Below the pieces are notes generated by a model that saw only the letters and a list, made by a program, of their open reading frames with translations, ran no database searches and was not told where the DNA came from. Made by a program: the position numbers and the translations under genes. From Thamnidium elegans (lineage: Eukaryota > Mucoromycota > Mucoromycetes > Mucorales > Mucoraceae), in contig JAIXMG010000015.1 in the NCBI GenBank assembly GCA_025201345.1, positions 124,001 through 188,000 on the forward strand: a stretch of 64,000 nt of DNA, read 5' to 3'. This document shows, in pieces, positions 32,758 to 45,475 of the stretch; position 1 is the first letter of the stretch; each line of letters starts with the position of its first letter.

Positions 32758-34597
32758 TTAGCTTATTTCTACATAATCAGGTGGTGGAATAGATGGTATT
32801 CTTTCTAAGGCAGGACTATTAATACTATTAGCGGTTAACAATTGAGCTTGAGAAGCCATTTCCATTTGTCTACGAAACTTAAAGTAACAAGGACACAACT
32901 GAGGTTGAGGTTCAGCAGAAGGGATTTGTTCGTCCGAGTCTGGCATGCATTGTAACATTAAATCCTGTTCCAACATCTCTGGTAGCATCTTATTTTTATC
33001 GTCACCATGTGTTGGATGTGCAGTCACGTTCAGTTCAGAATAGGATGGTAAACGACCATAGTCTTCTTTTAATCGACAATCAAAGATCGTCACTGGTGTC
33101 TCTAATCGAATCGTTTCTCGTTTACGAACCACGCGTTTTCCTCCTTCTTTTTCATTCACTGGCTTTCGTAACTTGGACAACCAAGTGGATTGTTGTTGTG
33201 ACGCATTGGTGGATTGATAGTTTGGGTTCACGCTCACTCGATGTTGTGTAGTGTGATTGTTTGTATTACTATTTAACACGGGTGGTCTAATATGTGTATT
33301 TGTGTTTGCAGAAGATAATGAGAATGCAGCAGGTGGAGGTGCCAAGGCTGACATGGCCAAGGTTGCTTGTTCTTCAATCGAATTTGCTTGATTTACTAAC
33401 AAAGTAGCAGGTGAAGATATTTCGTCATTTCCACCAAAACTGCTTGTACTACTATTATTTGAACTAAAAGGAGGCCTAGTTACTAGATCACTAGGATTGG
33501 CTGAATCATCCACAAACGAAATAGTCAAATTAATATTTAAATGATGTTTAAACAATATATCTTTATAATAAGTTGAATGATGAATATTTCTCATACAAGT
33601 AGGTGTAGCAAATGTAATACGGTAAGCGATAGTATCGACTAAATCCACACCTTTACCATTCTTTGTGAACACTCGTCTTAAATCATCATCACGTTCATTG
33701 CTTTCACCTCCTTCAGCTAATTTGGTCGAAGCTAAAAAAGGTAACTGAAATTGTTCAGAATCTGTTCTGTTTGCTCTTACTTCAGACACATGGTATCTTC
33801 TATTTTCTGTGATTGTCAATTCCATATGTTCTAGTCTAACCCGTTTACGTTGAGGTTCCAAAATAAGCCTTAAAAAGAATAAATCACCAGAAGAAAATGC
33901 GGCTCGTTCCACTACCAGTTGAACAGTCGCTGCCGGTAAATGTTTTTCGTACGTGCGAGATAAATCTTGTAATGAATTATTGGTTAAAAGTGAATCCGAC
34001 ATATAGGCGCGTAAGACAAGCACTGGTTTAGATATATGCCAATTATTTAGAATCTGAATACCAGGTCCCACCACTCGTGCATCTACTGTATGACGCACTC
34101 TACCATATACATCTTCAATTGTTTCTACAATAGACTACAAAAAAAAAAAATTGCGTTTAGAAATATAAATATATATATATATATATATCTTGGTTACATA
34201 AACTTACATTGGGTACAATAAACGCAAATGGAAATCGATGAATTCCGGCTGATAGTTTAATATATTCATTTTTTCTTGATTCAACAATTTGCATACTTTC
34301 TTCGGACAAAACCTTTTCATGTGTTAAACGTGTACCTCGTGCACCAATGCCTACACACATACTTTTTTTTTAGTTAAGAAAAAAAAAAAAAAACCCTCTT
34401 TTACCTTCAGGCCAATAAGTAGTAGCGGTTGATTTAAAAGTCACTGTGATGGTTGTAATTTTTGTAGTTTTAGCTAAAGATAATACAACATTTCCAGTAA
34501 ATACGGAAGAAGAGTCTTCAGCTGGCGGTCCACGTAGAATTAATGGTTTAATGGGATCGAACGATAATCGCTCTTGTGATAATAGCCCTAAATGCAT
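32758..34597 (-). CDS. Alpha-arrestin (ART-like ubiquitin ligase adaptor)
   Basis: Three exons (34405-34597, 34208-34350, 32758-34134) give 570 residues. The N-terminal arrestin fold includes LRGPPAEDSSSVFTGNVVLSLA, SAGIHRFPFAFIVPNSIVETIEDVYGRVRHTV; the C-terminal fold follows with VQLVVERAAFSSGDLFFLRL. The C-terminal half has disordered Ser/Asn-rich sequence and two ligase-docking motifs: LPSY (about residue 483) and PPDY six residues before the end. Fungal alpha-arrestins use such PPxY-type motifs to bring the Rsp5/NEDD4 ligase to plasma-membrane transporters for endocytosis. Cargo is unknown. Confidence 0.88.
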
Positions 34598-36149
34598 TTT
34601 TTTTTTCTTCCGGTATAAAAAAAAAAAAAAAAAAAAAAAAAGAAGAAGGGAAAAAGAAGGAAAAATAAAAAATATGTTTTAGTAGAAAAAAAAAAAAAAA
34701 AAAATGTCTCAATTTTTGACACTTAACATTTGGTTCAATCTGCTATTTAAATGATCCAATCAATGGTTTATGGGCCGTTGGAAAGGAATTTAATGAAAAT
34801 TTTTCTTTTTTAAAAGAAAAAATAAAACTTCAAGACCGCGACTTCCCTTGTAACACTTTTTCTTTTTCTTTTTTTTTTTTTTAAAAAAAAGGTCTAGTTT
34901 GATCAACCGAACGGTCTTTTTTAAAGATGATCTAATCGTAACCTAGCGACTTTTTTTTTTATTGTTCTCAGGCCTTCCAATCATCTTGCTTTATTACTAT
35001 ACCCGTGCGAAAAAAAATTCACCCGAATTCGAGATAATTTATCCTCAAACAGGAAGCGTACCTGATTAGTATACTTTGGTATTTTATGGGAGTGCATAAT
35101 TTTTAAAGAATACCCAAGTATATATATCTTTTACACCGCTCAATAATAGCATTTATACAGTGTAAGCACACTGCTAACTACTGTAAACCAATTCCATTTT
35201 TTGCTCTTAAAAAAAAAAGGCATCATGTTGAATTTAGGGTCTCTATAAAACCACCTTTTTTTTTTTTTTTTTTTTTTTTCTTCGAAACCATACTAAATAC
35301 TCCCCCCCCCATCTATTTTAAAATAATATAAATCTGGCCTCGTATTTATCATCGTAATTGGTACAAAAAAAGTCTACTAAGCGATACAACAAAATGTAGT
35401 ACTAGATCTCTTTCAGTGTAAAAAAGAAAAAAACTATAATTCTATAATAGTTAAGCACACTCGTCTTTATATTCCACTGAAAAAAAAAAAAAAGTATTAC
35501 CTATCGTCGCGTTTTATATAACTTTTATATAATGGCATGTTTTTTTTAGGAGGGGAGAGATCTTTTTTTTTTTTTTTGGTACTACTAAAGAAGGATATAT
35601 AAAAATGCAGTGTTACTGTCTTTTTACCGAAACATTTTCGCAGTACATGAGCCAATAGTACTTTAGTATTACCACATCCTCTCCTTTGCAAAAAAAAACA
35701 TGAGATGATTATTTATAGTCATTGAAACGCATTAACGGACGATAGACGTTAAAGAGGAGAAAAAAAAAAAAAAAAGGGTCTCCGCAGATCCTATTATTAC
35801 AACTCAATTCCCTCACTCCATAAAAGATACAATTTGCCTTTATTGGTTTAGGACTTACTACTACTACTACTACTACAAAAAAAAGATGTGCTTTTTTGAC
35901 CTTTCAAAAAAAGTTGTGGTTTTCACTGAAATCACCGTTTTACCTTTTACTTTTAACTTGGACATTCTCTAAGTGAAAGGAAGAAAAAGGGATTATCTTT
36001 AACTCAAAAACTGAGCCCTTTTTACTGCCAAAAAAAAAAAAGTATAATGCGAGCGGCGGGAAACGGTTTAATCGTCACATCAGCTAGAAATCTTTTTTTT
36101 TTTTGTTTGTTTTGTTTACCTTTTTTTCATCGTATTCTATATAACAACC
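34598..36149. other. 1.55-kb divergent promoter region
   Basis: Between the divergent arrestin and Nudix genes. It has A/T homopolymers (34614-34640, 34686-34703, 35255-35279), a C-run near 35300 and a (CTA)n tract at 35858-35875. The only longer frame (35497-35691, -) looks non-coding. Confidence 0.55.
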
Positions 36150-37219
36150 ATGCCCGTATTTGAAAACTTATTACAAGTTGTATCTCACTGCGATACATTT
36201 CCCTACACGCTAGACCCTTCCTCTACCGAAGAAATTCATCATGCAGTGCCATTTACACTCGGTCCTTACATCATTGGCAATGTTTTACCAAGTGTCATTC
36301 CGCACTTGATCGAATACAACCAACAAGAAAACAATTTTATAATTACTCCCGACCATATCACCTTTAACGAGCATATGAATACCCCTCAAAAGAGATCCAA
36401 TGCTGTAAAGCAACTTATGGACACTTGGCGCACAAACAAGACATTTGATGTCTTATCAGGTTGGAGAAACGAACTGTATCCTGTTTATGGCGATGATACC
36501 GAACCTGACAATATTGCATTTGTAATTGAACGTGCATCAGCTGTCTTGTTTGGTATCTCAACTTTTGGCGTGCATTTGAATGCATATACAAGAAAAAATG
36601 GTGAAATTTTAGTATGGGTTGCCAGACGTGCATTGACCAAACCCACATGGCCTGGCTTATTGGATAATTGCGTAAGAAAAAAGTAATATGATCTAGTACA
36701 TCACATGACTTATAATGATCATTAGGTTGCTGGTGGTATCTCTTATACCTACTCTGTAAAAGAGACTATAGTTAAAGAATGTGAAGAAGAAGCTAGTATT
36801 CCATTTGAAGTAGCAAACAAGGTAAAATATACATACACATACAACAGCAACAAAAAGATTCAACTAACAATTAGTAACAAAAAAAAAAAAAGGCTCGTAG
36901 CGTAAACGTTATTTCTTATTTCACTTATTCCTCAGGTGGTCTTCAACCTGAAACAGAATACATTTACGACTTGGAGCTACCTCAAGATTTTAAACCCAAG
37001 CCTCGTGATGGTGAGGTCGATTGCTTTTACCTTTGGCCTTTGGACAAAGTAAAAGAAACACTTTTAAATAACGAATGGAAACCAAACTGTGCTTTGGTCA
37101 TGATTGATTTTATGATTCGTCATTCATTTGTTACTCCTGATGAAGAATCTGATTTTATTGATATAACCTATCGTCTTCATAGAAGACTTGAATTCCCTAC
37201 TCCTCGTAAAGGCAATTAA
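36150..37219 (+). CDS. Nudix hydrolase, DUF4743/thiamine-pyrophosphokinase-related type
   Basis: Three exons (36150-36671, 36726-36821, 36893-37219) give 314 residues. The N-terminal DUF4743-like half has FTLGPYIIGNVLPSVI and IERASAVLFGISTFGVHLNA; the Nudix part has VWVARRALTKPTWPGLLDN, then VAGGISYTYSVKETIVKECE-EEAS, which carries the metal-binding Glu cluster, and SYFTYSSGGLQPETEYIYDL. The layout matches yeast YJR142W and plant NUDT20/24, which hydrolyse damaged thiamine diphosphate analogues; that function is inferred by family. Intron 2 ends in a run of A directly before AG (36879-36892). Confidence 0.87.
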
Positions 37220-38053
37220 AAAAAAAAAAAAAATCTCGCGCATTTTTTTTTTGTCGTCGCGTAAACTGAATGATAAAATTTCTTTTCAGCACTTTAATTT
37301 CTTATGTTCGTACAAACGAATACCTCTCGCTAGGAACGCTCAAACGTGCTCCACTCGACTATAATATCATATAAATATCAAGTGATTTTTTTTAATCGTA
37401 TATAAAGGTACATTGCTCTTTTTTTCTGAACGTGTAAAATAGAACGTGTATATCGAAAGAGCCTACCGTGTATATAGGGCTTGCTGATGGCTTTAGTAGT
37501 GCTCGAATCTCTTTTTAGATTCTTTCAAGGTTTTCGTCCGAAAAAAACTGAACAAGATCGCATCATCAAGGATTTTTCCAGTGGGTCCTTCAGAGCTGAC
37601 CTAATGTCAATAAACTTGTCTCAAAAAAAGACAATTTGTGAAGATTCAAAATAAAAAAAGATACTAAAAAGTAATCGGTCGCAAAAGAATAGATTATCGT
37701 TTTATTAAATGAAAAAAAGGTATAGGTTTACAGGCGCTACCGTTTCCTTTTATAACTTCGGTAAGGCTTAGTTAAGGGATAAAGATGCGTGAGATAATCA
37801 TATATGTGTAAATATATATGAGAATATATATTTGTATATATGCTTGATCACATCACAACTGAATTCAATAAGCTTTAATAAATTACCTTCTAATGTAAAC
37901 TTAGTTATTCAGCTTAAAAAAAAAATGAATCGAACTTTTTAAAACTAATAGATCACTTTTTATGATTACCCACCGCCCTGCTCACTTGGACTCTTAACTG
38001 TAAAAAAAAAAAAATACATCTTTTAAAAGACTTGATATATAAAGACAAATGGT

Positions 38054-38096
<43 letters not shown>

Positions 38097-38734
38097 GTTA
38101 TTTGTATGATATACAGAGCCAAGTATTAAAGATATATATCTCTAAAAGAAATAAATGGTAAACAGGTGTTTAGCATTTTTAATTACGGTTCGATTGAATG
38201 TACAAAAAAAGTATCTTTTTGGTCTGATACTATAAAGTTATACATTAGTATAAAGGGCAGCGTCATCATGCTTTATATATATATATATATATTCAACCCT
38301 TAATTTTGGGAGGCATTCTCTTATATGCAACGGGTAAAGAAAAGACAATTTATTTGACCCTGATCAGAAAATGATTATGCATCTCTGATGGGAGTTAAAG
38401 ATACTAAATGACATGAGACCATAACTTGGCACTTTTTTTGGGGGGATTTTTTGCAGAAAATAACAATAATCGTGGCTATTAATATTTTGAACTAAACACA
38501 CGTTTTTTCTTTTGCAAATGGAATTACACGTGTATCACATATACTAGGGATTAAAAAAGCTTGGCGCGCGAAAATGCATCCCATCTTTTTTATAATAGTT
38601 TGCAGCAAAACCTGATTTGCTCACATATATTCTTTTTTTTTAATAAGGGCGGACCAAGTTCTTTCCGGTAAATGCCGCTCATGCAAAAAAAAAAAAAAAA
38701 AAAAAAAAAATATTTACAAATTTATAATTTATTT
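37220..38734. other. 1.5-kb intergenic region
   Basis: Mostly AT-rich, with a T-run of about 36 nt at 38060-38095 and an (AT)n tract near 38275-38291. One short frame at 37487-37654 (+, 55 codons, MALVVLESLFRFFQGFRPKK onward) looks compositionally plausible for a small protein but has no supporting similarity. No other gene seen. Confidence 0.45.
37487..37654 (+). CDS. Hypothetical 55-residue ORF
   Basis: A single open frame MALVVLESLFRFFQGFRPKK ending KKTICEDSK. The N-terminus is hydrophobic and aromatic; the rest is charged. No domain, no intron and no homologue that I recognise. It could be chance in an intergenic region. Confidence 0.2.
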   Translation: MALVVLESLFRFFQGFRPKKTEQDRIIKDFSSGSFRADLMSINLSQKKTICEDSK

Positions 38735-39827
38735 CTAAAGCTTAGAATCAGAAGCCTTCTTATAAAGAGTAGCATACCCATTATTTATAACCACAACATC
38801 TCTCTCCTTTACTTTAGCAGCAAAGATAACACCTTGAGTCTTGGGATCTTTACTATCCACCTTCCACATGTACACTTCAACTGTTTCACCGGGGAACACA
38901 GGAGAAGAAAAGCGACCTTCAATAGACTTGAAACGAGTTGGGTCATTATCTGCCAAAGCCTTAATAATAAGATGTCCGCAGGCTCCATATGTACAGAGAC
39001 CGTGAAGAATAGGCTTAGGGAACCCAATAGTAGGGGCTAATTCGGTATCTGCATGAAGTGGGTTATAGTCACCCGAAAGACGGTAAATAAGTGCTTGGTT
39101 AGCTGTAGAAGCAAATGTTTCAACAGCATCGGGGTTACGTTTAGGGGGAGTATAAGAAACTCCCTTAGGACCTTTAGGACCCTAATATAGATATGTCAGT
39201 ACACTTTTGCTAATAACAAAAAAATTACGTATATACTGTATATATATTTTTACATTCCAACCACCATAACCACGAACAAAGGACTTGGAAACCATGCTGC
39301 AGTACTTGACATTAGCTTGTTCATCATAAAGATCAACTTGAGTTTCAATGACCATGCCAGAACCTATAATGTAATAATGAGCCACCTTAATTCTCTCTCT
39401 CTTTTTTTTTTTTTTTTTTTTTTTTCCTCTTAATTCTACCTTTATCATAGACACCAGTACAAGTCTTTTTAGCAAGGAAAGTACCACCGTTAACAGGGAA
39501 AGGCTTAAATACCTCTAAAGACTGTTCGCCGTGTACAATTTTATTAGGGTCATAATAAGGCATACCGGGAAGTCCACCTTTACCGTTAGCACGTTCCTTG
39601 AAAAGATTTACGTCAAAGTCACCACCCTTGAGTAAAAGTGCAAGAGGGTAAGTAGGCAAAGGAGAAAAATCTTTATCCAATTCATAAAGATATTTTAATT
39701 CGTCTTCCTTGACGCCAACACCAAGGGCGTAAAGAAGAAAATCACGTCGGTTACAAATAACCTTTTCACTTTCGAATTGGTGACCAACTGCTTTTTCAAC
39801 GTCAACTTTAAATCCTTCTACGGGCAT
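38735..39827 (-). CDS. Peroxisomal 2-enoyl-CoA hydratase 2 (MaoC-like)
   Basis: Three exons (39440-39827, 39254-39363, 38735-39181) give 314 residues with two hot-dog halves. The C-terminal half has the hydratase-2 signature RLSGDYNPLHADTELA with catalytic Asp and His, then GFPKPILHGLCTYGACGHLI. The protein ends in SKL, a canonical type 1 peroxisomal targeting signal. It hydrates trans-2-enoyl-CoA to (3R)-hydroxyacyl-CoA in beta-oxidation. In many fungi this domain is the C-terminal part of the multifunctional Fox2; here it stands alone. Intron 1 contains a T-run on the + strand. Confidence 0.9.
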
Positions 39828-40043
39828 TTTATATATGTGTGTGTAAAGAAGAAAAAAGGAAAAAAAAAAAAAAAACCCAGGTTTTTCTCTTTTTTTTTAT
39901 AACAACTTTTTTTTTTTCGCATTTCTGCTGACGAATAGCTTTTCGCACACGCACACTCTATTTTCCTCGCTTTTTTAAAATTATGTAACTCTAATTCAAA
40001 AAAAAAAAAAAAAAAAACGGTGTAACTTTATTTTATTTTTTTC

Positions 40044-42084
40044 TTACAGCATAATATCGTTTGCTGCCAGCAGCTCATCCTCATTAAAATTTAAAAGAGA
40101 GTTTGCTATACGTAACGCTTCTTTAGTGGCATGATCCATTGGTATATTACTATAATCAGCAGAAAGAACCGACATATCTTCTTCATCCTCTTCATCCTCC
40201 TCCATCTCTCGCAAATCATTTTCTTTATCCACAAGTTCATACAGTATCATGTAAGGATTGGATCGTAACACATCCTCTAACGAACACTCATCCACTTTCG
40301 AATCCGAAACTCTATACCAAACATCCTGACACTTCCAAACCTCCTTTGAACTCGTATTCATATTACACTTTACGCACATACACTGTTCTGTAAAAATCCT
40401 TCTTTTAAACGCAACGAAATGTCCAAAACTATGACTTCCGTAATGTACAATAATACTCATCAATCTATAATACTTTTCTGTTCTATCTCTTGTGGGCGTT
40501 GAGATGGGTAAATTAGGTTGTGTATGTAAAGTGCCATTAGTAGTAAACGCCGAAACATCCAAATACTCTGGAAACAAAATCTGACAAGTGTTTTTATAAA
40601 TCGCTCCAGTATTTAAAAACGCCGATCTAGAAATATGCAGGCATAAAATCTTTGGTGGTTTTGCCAGCATGACCTGTTTACTACTAATACACGTAGATTT
40701 TAATAAACTTAATCTATCCTTATCGTTTTCTTCTTCTATAGTACCCATCTTTAACCTATACTCTATTTCTTTTTTAGTTTTTTCTAGTGTAATCAATTCT
40801 ATCACTCGATCTCGTTTCTTTTTAGAATCTTTGCTTTTCTTAACCTTTTGTTTTACTTGATCCAGTTGTAACGTGACCGATTGTAATGTGGCTTTAAATG
40901 AACACCGTCGACAATTAGCGTCCTCCAAATACTCCATAGAAGTAAATTGTGATAAACACTCGGCTAATGTGGTGGTATGCTATATATATATATATATATA
41001 TATATAACGGAATGAGTAATTGATAAACTAAAAATGACCCGGTGATTTTTTTTTTTTTTTTGGCACTGTACCTTATTAGGAACACTCAATTGAATATTAT
41101 TAAACGAGAAATGACGAATAGCACCTGTGTATCCACACTTCATACACGATAATCGATTCGCCAATAGACCCGTGAAAGGGTTCTCAAGAGCGTGATCAAC
41201 TTTGCTATTTGACTTTTCGGGCCCAATGACACCAGATAACCCAGATCGGTTTAACAAGTCCTTTAACCCGCCTCCCAGCAACTCTGTCTTTGCAATCCTT
41301 TGTCCCTCCGTATCCATAGCACTCGACACCAGCTGAAAGAATTCTTGTGCATCTTGTTGTTCTCTGCTGATAATACGTCGATTGGATGAAAGTGCTGTAA
41401 CGATATCAACAGGTCGAAATGAAGTACGTCGGTCGAGCGGTTTGGTAAGTGATCGCACTGTTTTCAGTAAGGTTCTGGTGACTGGTAAAGGTACACCTGC
41501 AGCCATATTACTGACATGTTCCAAATAACAATGTAAATGAGGTAATGAGGACATGGCCTACTTATAAAAAAGAATGAGACTTGTTGTAACACTTTTTGTA
41601 TTTTTTTTTTTTTTTTTTACCTGTAATACAGAATTTAAAAAGCAAGAGTTACCTGTATTGACAAGCCCTGAAACCAACGCAGATTCATCATCGAGTTCAA
41701 TATTAGTTGATAAACAAATGACAGCATCCTTTGACGACTTTGCCAATTCACTTTCTAATAAACAATTATAAGATGATGTCTTTTTTTTTTTTTTTTTTAA
41801 AAAATAAATAAATAGAAAATACCATTTAGTTTTTGCAACAGGTTTTCGTAGTATTCTTGTGGTCTTATATACATCATGAGTTGCGGTATACCCAAATAAT
41901 AAAAAGCTTTATGCAAAAAAGAAGTGACACAGTTTGGTAAAATACCAGAGTCATCATCCATTAGGTTTGTCTTTGGGACAAAGAGTAGCAAGATGGAAAC
42001 AAGTCCAATAATGGCGCCAATAAATTGTCCAATTTCATTTATCTCAGTATAAATAGACCGTAACCTTTCCAACGTCAAATACAT
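40044..42084 (-). CDS. UBP1: Ubiquitin-specific protease, UBP1/USP30-like, membrane anchored
   Basis: Four exons (41823-42084, 41621-41754, 41072-41557, 40044-40979) give 605 residues. An N-terminal transmembrane helix (IGQFIGAIIGLVSILLLFVP, about 18-37) precedes the USP domain. The Cys box is SGLVNTGNSCFLNSVLQ (catalytic Cys) and the His box is HYGSHSFGHFVAFKRR (catalytic His). QQDAQEFFQLV and two CxxC-type pairs (SCMKCGYTG, CRRCSFKA) are also typical, the latter zinc-binding. An acidic stretch (EEDEEDEEDMS) lies near the C-terminus. The N-terminal anchor suggests an ER or mitochondrial outer-membrane deubiquitinase; which membrane is not decidable here. The intron at 40980-41071 carries an (AT)n repeat. 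Confidence 0.92.
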
Positions 42085-42343
42085 GTTTTTTTTTACTGTA
42101 AAGGGATATATTTCTATGATATCTTTTTGCCGTCACGAACAAGAAAAAAAAAAAAAAAAAAGTGTGACTTTTTGAAGGCGTGCCTTTCTATTTTACACGT
42201 GCAATAAAAAATTTAAAAAAAAAATAAAGGGATTGCGCTGATATCGCCATTGAAAGGTATTTTTTTAGGGGAGATTTTCTTTATTATGTGAGTGATTTTA
42301 GCCGGTTTAAATTATACTTATATACGCACAGTGCGAATTCTCC

Positions 42344-42374
<31 letters not shown>

Positions 42375-42888
42375 GCAAACTAATTAAACTCATATTTATT
42401 TAGCAATAAAAAGGGGACCCCCAACAATCATATCATTGCAATCAGCCTTAATATATATATTTTACATTTTAGCATTGTTGCTTTTTTTTTTTTCTTATTT
42501 AATCTCTTTTTTTTATATTTCTTTTTTCTCTTTCTCTCTTTCTCTTTTTTTATTTTTTAATCCTTTTCATCAACTCCTTTCTTAAACAAGTATCTAAAAA
42601 GTATATATTTTATATATATATATATTACCTTTTTTTTGCGAGTAAAATCAAAAAAAAGAGAGTAATTTACTCTTTTTTTTTTTTTTTCTTTGCCACTTTT
42701 TTTTTTTTTTTTTTCTTCTTCTTCTTCTTTTCTCTCTGTATCGCTTCTTTTTTTTTTTATAATTATATATATAATATGATATTTGAATTAAAAATAATAC
42801 ACTAGTTACATATACACATACATATATCATATAAAACTCCTAAATTCAAAAAAAAAACAAATAAACATATCAAGAAACTAACTCCCAA
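42085..42888. other. Divergent promoter region with low-complexity tracts
   Basis: Between divergent UBP1 and the copper-fist gene. It contains a (TTG)n microsatellite (about 42345-42373) and long T/C-rich tracts at 42481-42760, which may be the 5' leader of the copper-fist gene. No gene seen. Confidence 0.6.
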
Positions 42889-44338
42889 ATGCTTATAAAC
42901 GGCATTAAATTTGCTTGTAATACATGTGTCAAGGTAATACAATAATATATATATATATTATCTATTTAGTAAATTAAAAAAAAAAGTCATGTTGAAATTA
43001 TATATTTAGGGTCATCGATCTTCCAATTGCAATCATATCGAACGGCCTTTATTTGAAATACGTAAGAAAGGAAGGCCGGTGACTCAATGTGCCTTTTGTA
43101 GAGATTTAAGAAAAACAAGACAAATTCATATTAAATGTACATGTACAGATAAAATTAAAAGTAAATATTATATATATAGATATATATATATATATCTTTT
43201 TTTTTATTTATTTATTATTCACTAATAAAAATATATTATATTAGATATTGAAAATACAGCCATTCCATGTTATCAATGTCCAACTACAAAAGTTTTAGAA
43301 GAACAGGGTATATCTTATTCAGATTTAATCCAAACTACTATAAACAATAAACCAAAAGATGCTGCTATTCAATGTACTTGTCATGAATCAGCCAATAAAA
43401 TAATACTGCAACAACAACAAGAACAACATACTTGGCATCAAGATACTCCTATTTTACCTGTCAGACCTCGGGGTATGATCATAGACGAATCATCTGGACC
43501 AATAAGCTATTCGTCATCAACTCAACCAAAGAGACGTAGATCCTCTGGTACAAAAAGAAGACATAGTAATAATATACAAGAAGATATGCAATCATTTCTA
43601 TTCAATAAACAGACCGAATTAGATCCCGAATCATCTACTACTACTACTACTTCTTGTACAAGTACTCCAAACTCTTTTACAAACCCACCTATAAATTTCA
43701 ATGATCAAACTTATGAAAATAATTTTATGATGAATACATTATCTCATCCTGATGAATTAACAAACTTATTAAACAATGTACTAAGTGAAAGAGAACAAGA
43801 AGAATACAATCATACAACAACAAATCAAATGATGAGTGTAGATATGACAAGATCACCTACCACAAATTCATTTTCTTCTTCTTCTTCGACCAATGCCTTT
43901 ATTGTTCCAACTATACAACAACAACAACCAATACAACCTATGGTATGTGGTAGTTTTACTTCTCATTCAAATTGTTCACCAGCCATTGATACACAAGGAG
44001 AATCAGTTGTTATCACCATTACGCCACTTTCTACTCTTTTTACATCGGACGAAGAAAGATTATATAAAAATAGTCAAGGTAAACCCGTCACGCGCATAGT
44101 AACATGTTACTGTGGTAATTCTTGTATTTGCCCTGGATGCCTTGTTCACCCAAACAATTATCTCTTGCAACAACAACAACAACAACAATTAACTATGCAA
44201 CAATTACATTTATTACAACAACAACAGCAACAACAACAATATTCTATGCGACAAAACTCTTCTACTTCTTCTTCTTATAGTTCCGATGATGAAGATCATC
44301 GTATGAACTATACTACTACTAATTATTCCTTTCTTTAA
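42889..44338 (+). CDS. Copper-fist transcription factor (Mac1/Cuf1/Ace1 type)
   Basis: Three exons (42889-42933, 43010-43160, 43245-44338) give 429 residues. The N-terminal copper fist is MLINGIKFACNTCVKGHRSS, then CNHIERPLFEIRKKGRPVTQ and CAFCRDLR, with the zinc-binding Cys/His set and the KGRP minor-groove motif. A second cluster near residues 380-395, CYCGNSCICPGCLVH, follows the Cys-rich copper-sensing pattern of Mac1/Cuf1. Between them are Ser/Thr- and Gln-rich regions and a basic patch (KRRRSSGTKRRHS) that could be a nuclear signal. It probably controls copper (or iron) uptake genes; direction of control cannot be told. Confidence 0.92.
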
Positions 44339-44444
44339 ACTTTTTTTTTTATGTCATTTTTTTTTTTTTTACTTTACCCTCCTTTTTTGTCTTTCTTCCC
44401 CTTTTTTTCATAAATGTAAATATTATATACACCTTATTTGATTT

Positions 44445-44480
<36 letters not shown>

Positions 44481-44830
44481 CTTCTTTTATTCCTATGCAC
44501 CCTTTTTCTTTTTTTCTTTCTTATTACATGTATAGAGATCCCTTACTACCAAAAAAAAAAAAATTCCATGTCCACTTCTTTTTTTTTTCTTTTTTTGCAC
44601 CTTTTTTTTTACATACATATTAAATAAAAATCATCATCATTACATATATAATATTTCATTACACTGCATGTAAACAACCCAAATTTATCGATTTTTGAAG
44701 TTACGAAGGGGCGAAGCACATTTTAATCACGTGTGTAAGATGCTATTGTCTCTTAGTATTTATTGCGTTTCTCTCTTTTACTTTTCCCTTTTTCTCTTTT
44801 CTTCTTTTTTTTTTTTCATTACAACAAAAA
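44339..44830. other. Spacer rich in T/C and A runs
   Basis: Contains the 3' end of the copper-fist gene and the leader of calmodulin, with an A-run at 44446-44478 and pyrimidine tracts at 44480-44530 and 44770-44818. No gene seen. Confidence 0.6.
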
Positions 44831-45475
44831 ATGGTAAAGTGATAATAAACCTCGATATATATATATTTATATAAAACTAACAAATTATACATATAAGTCT
44901 GATCAAATTAACTCTACACAACTCGCTGAATTCAAAGAAACCTTTGCCTTATTCGATAAAGACAATAACGGTTCCATCAATATCAGTGAACTCGGTGCCG
45001 TGATGCAATCATTAGGTTATAACGCTACTGACCAAGAGTTAAAGGACATGATTTCTGAAGTTGATGTTAACGGTAACGGTACTATTGATTTCGACGAGTT
45101 TTTACAGTTGATGCCCAAGTAAGTGTTATAATCATAAATGACAATGTGTGGGAAAAAAAATTAACAAAAAAAAAAAAAAAAAAGGATGTCTGGCGCAGCT
45201 GATACAGAAGATGACTTGCTTGATGCTTTCAAAGTGTTTGATAAGGATAACGATGGTTATATTACTCCTGATGAACTTCGTCAAGTTATGAAGCAACTTG
45301 GTAAGCTTCTACCTTTTTTTTTAAGAAAAAAAAATACCTTGATTTTTAACTTTCTTTTTATATACAAGGTCAAAAATTATCTGAACAAGAAGTAGATGAA
45401 ATGATTAAGGAAGCTGATGCTGATAGTGATGGAAAGATTGACTACAAGGAGTTTGGCAAGATGATGGTCAGATAA
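44831..45475 (+). CDS. CMD1: Calmodulin-like protein with four EF-hands
   Basis: Four exons: 44831-44833 (ATG alone), 44898-45118, 45185-45300 and 45369-45475, giving 148 residues, the exact calmodulin length. EF-loops are [36 protein letters not shown] and [12 protein letters not shown]; all four keep the acidic positions 1 and 12, so all should bind calcium. Identity to canonical calmodulin is lower than usual for fungi by eye (for example [20 protein letters not shown] in place of [21 protein letters not shown]), so it may be a divergent paralogue. It activates calcineurin and kinases. Intron 2 has an A-run just before AG. Confidence 0.9.

Noticed and set aside
36415..36648. Minus-strand ORF rich in Cys/His
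   Set aside because: Antisense of the first Nudix exon with no family match.
42345..42373. (TTG)n tract as a CRISPR-like or regulatory array
   Set aside because: A plain trinucleotide microsatellite without spacers.
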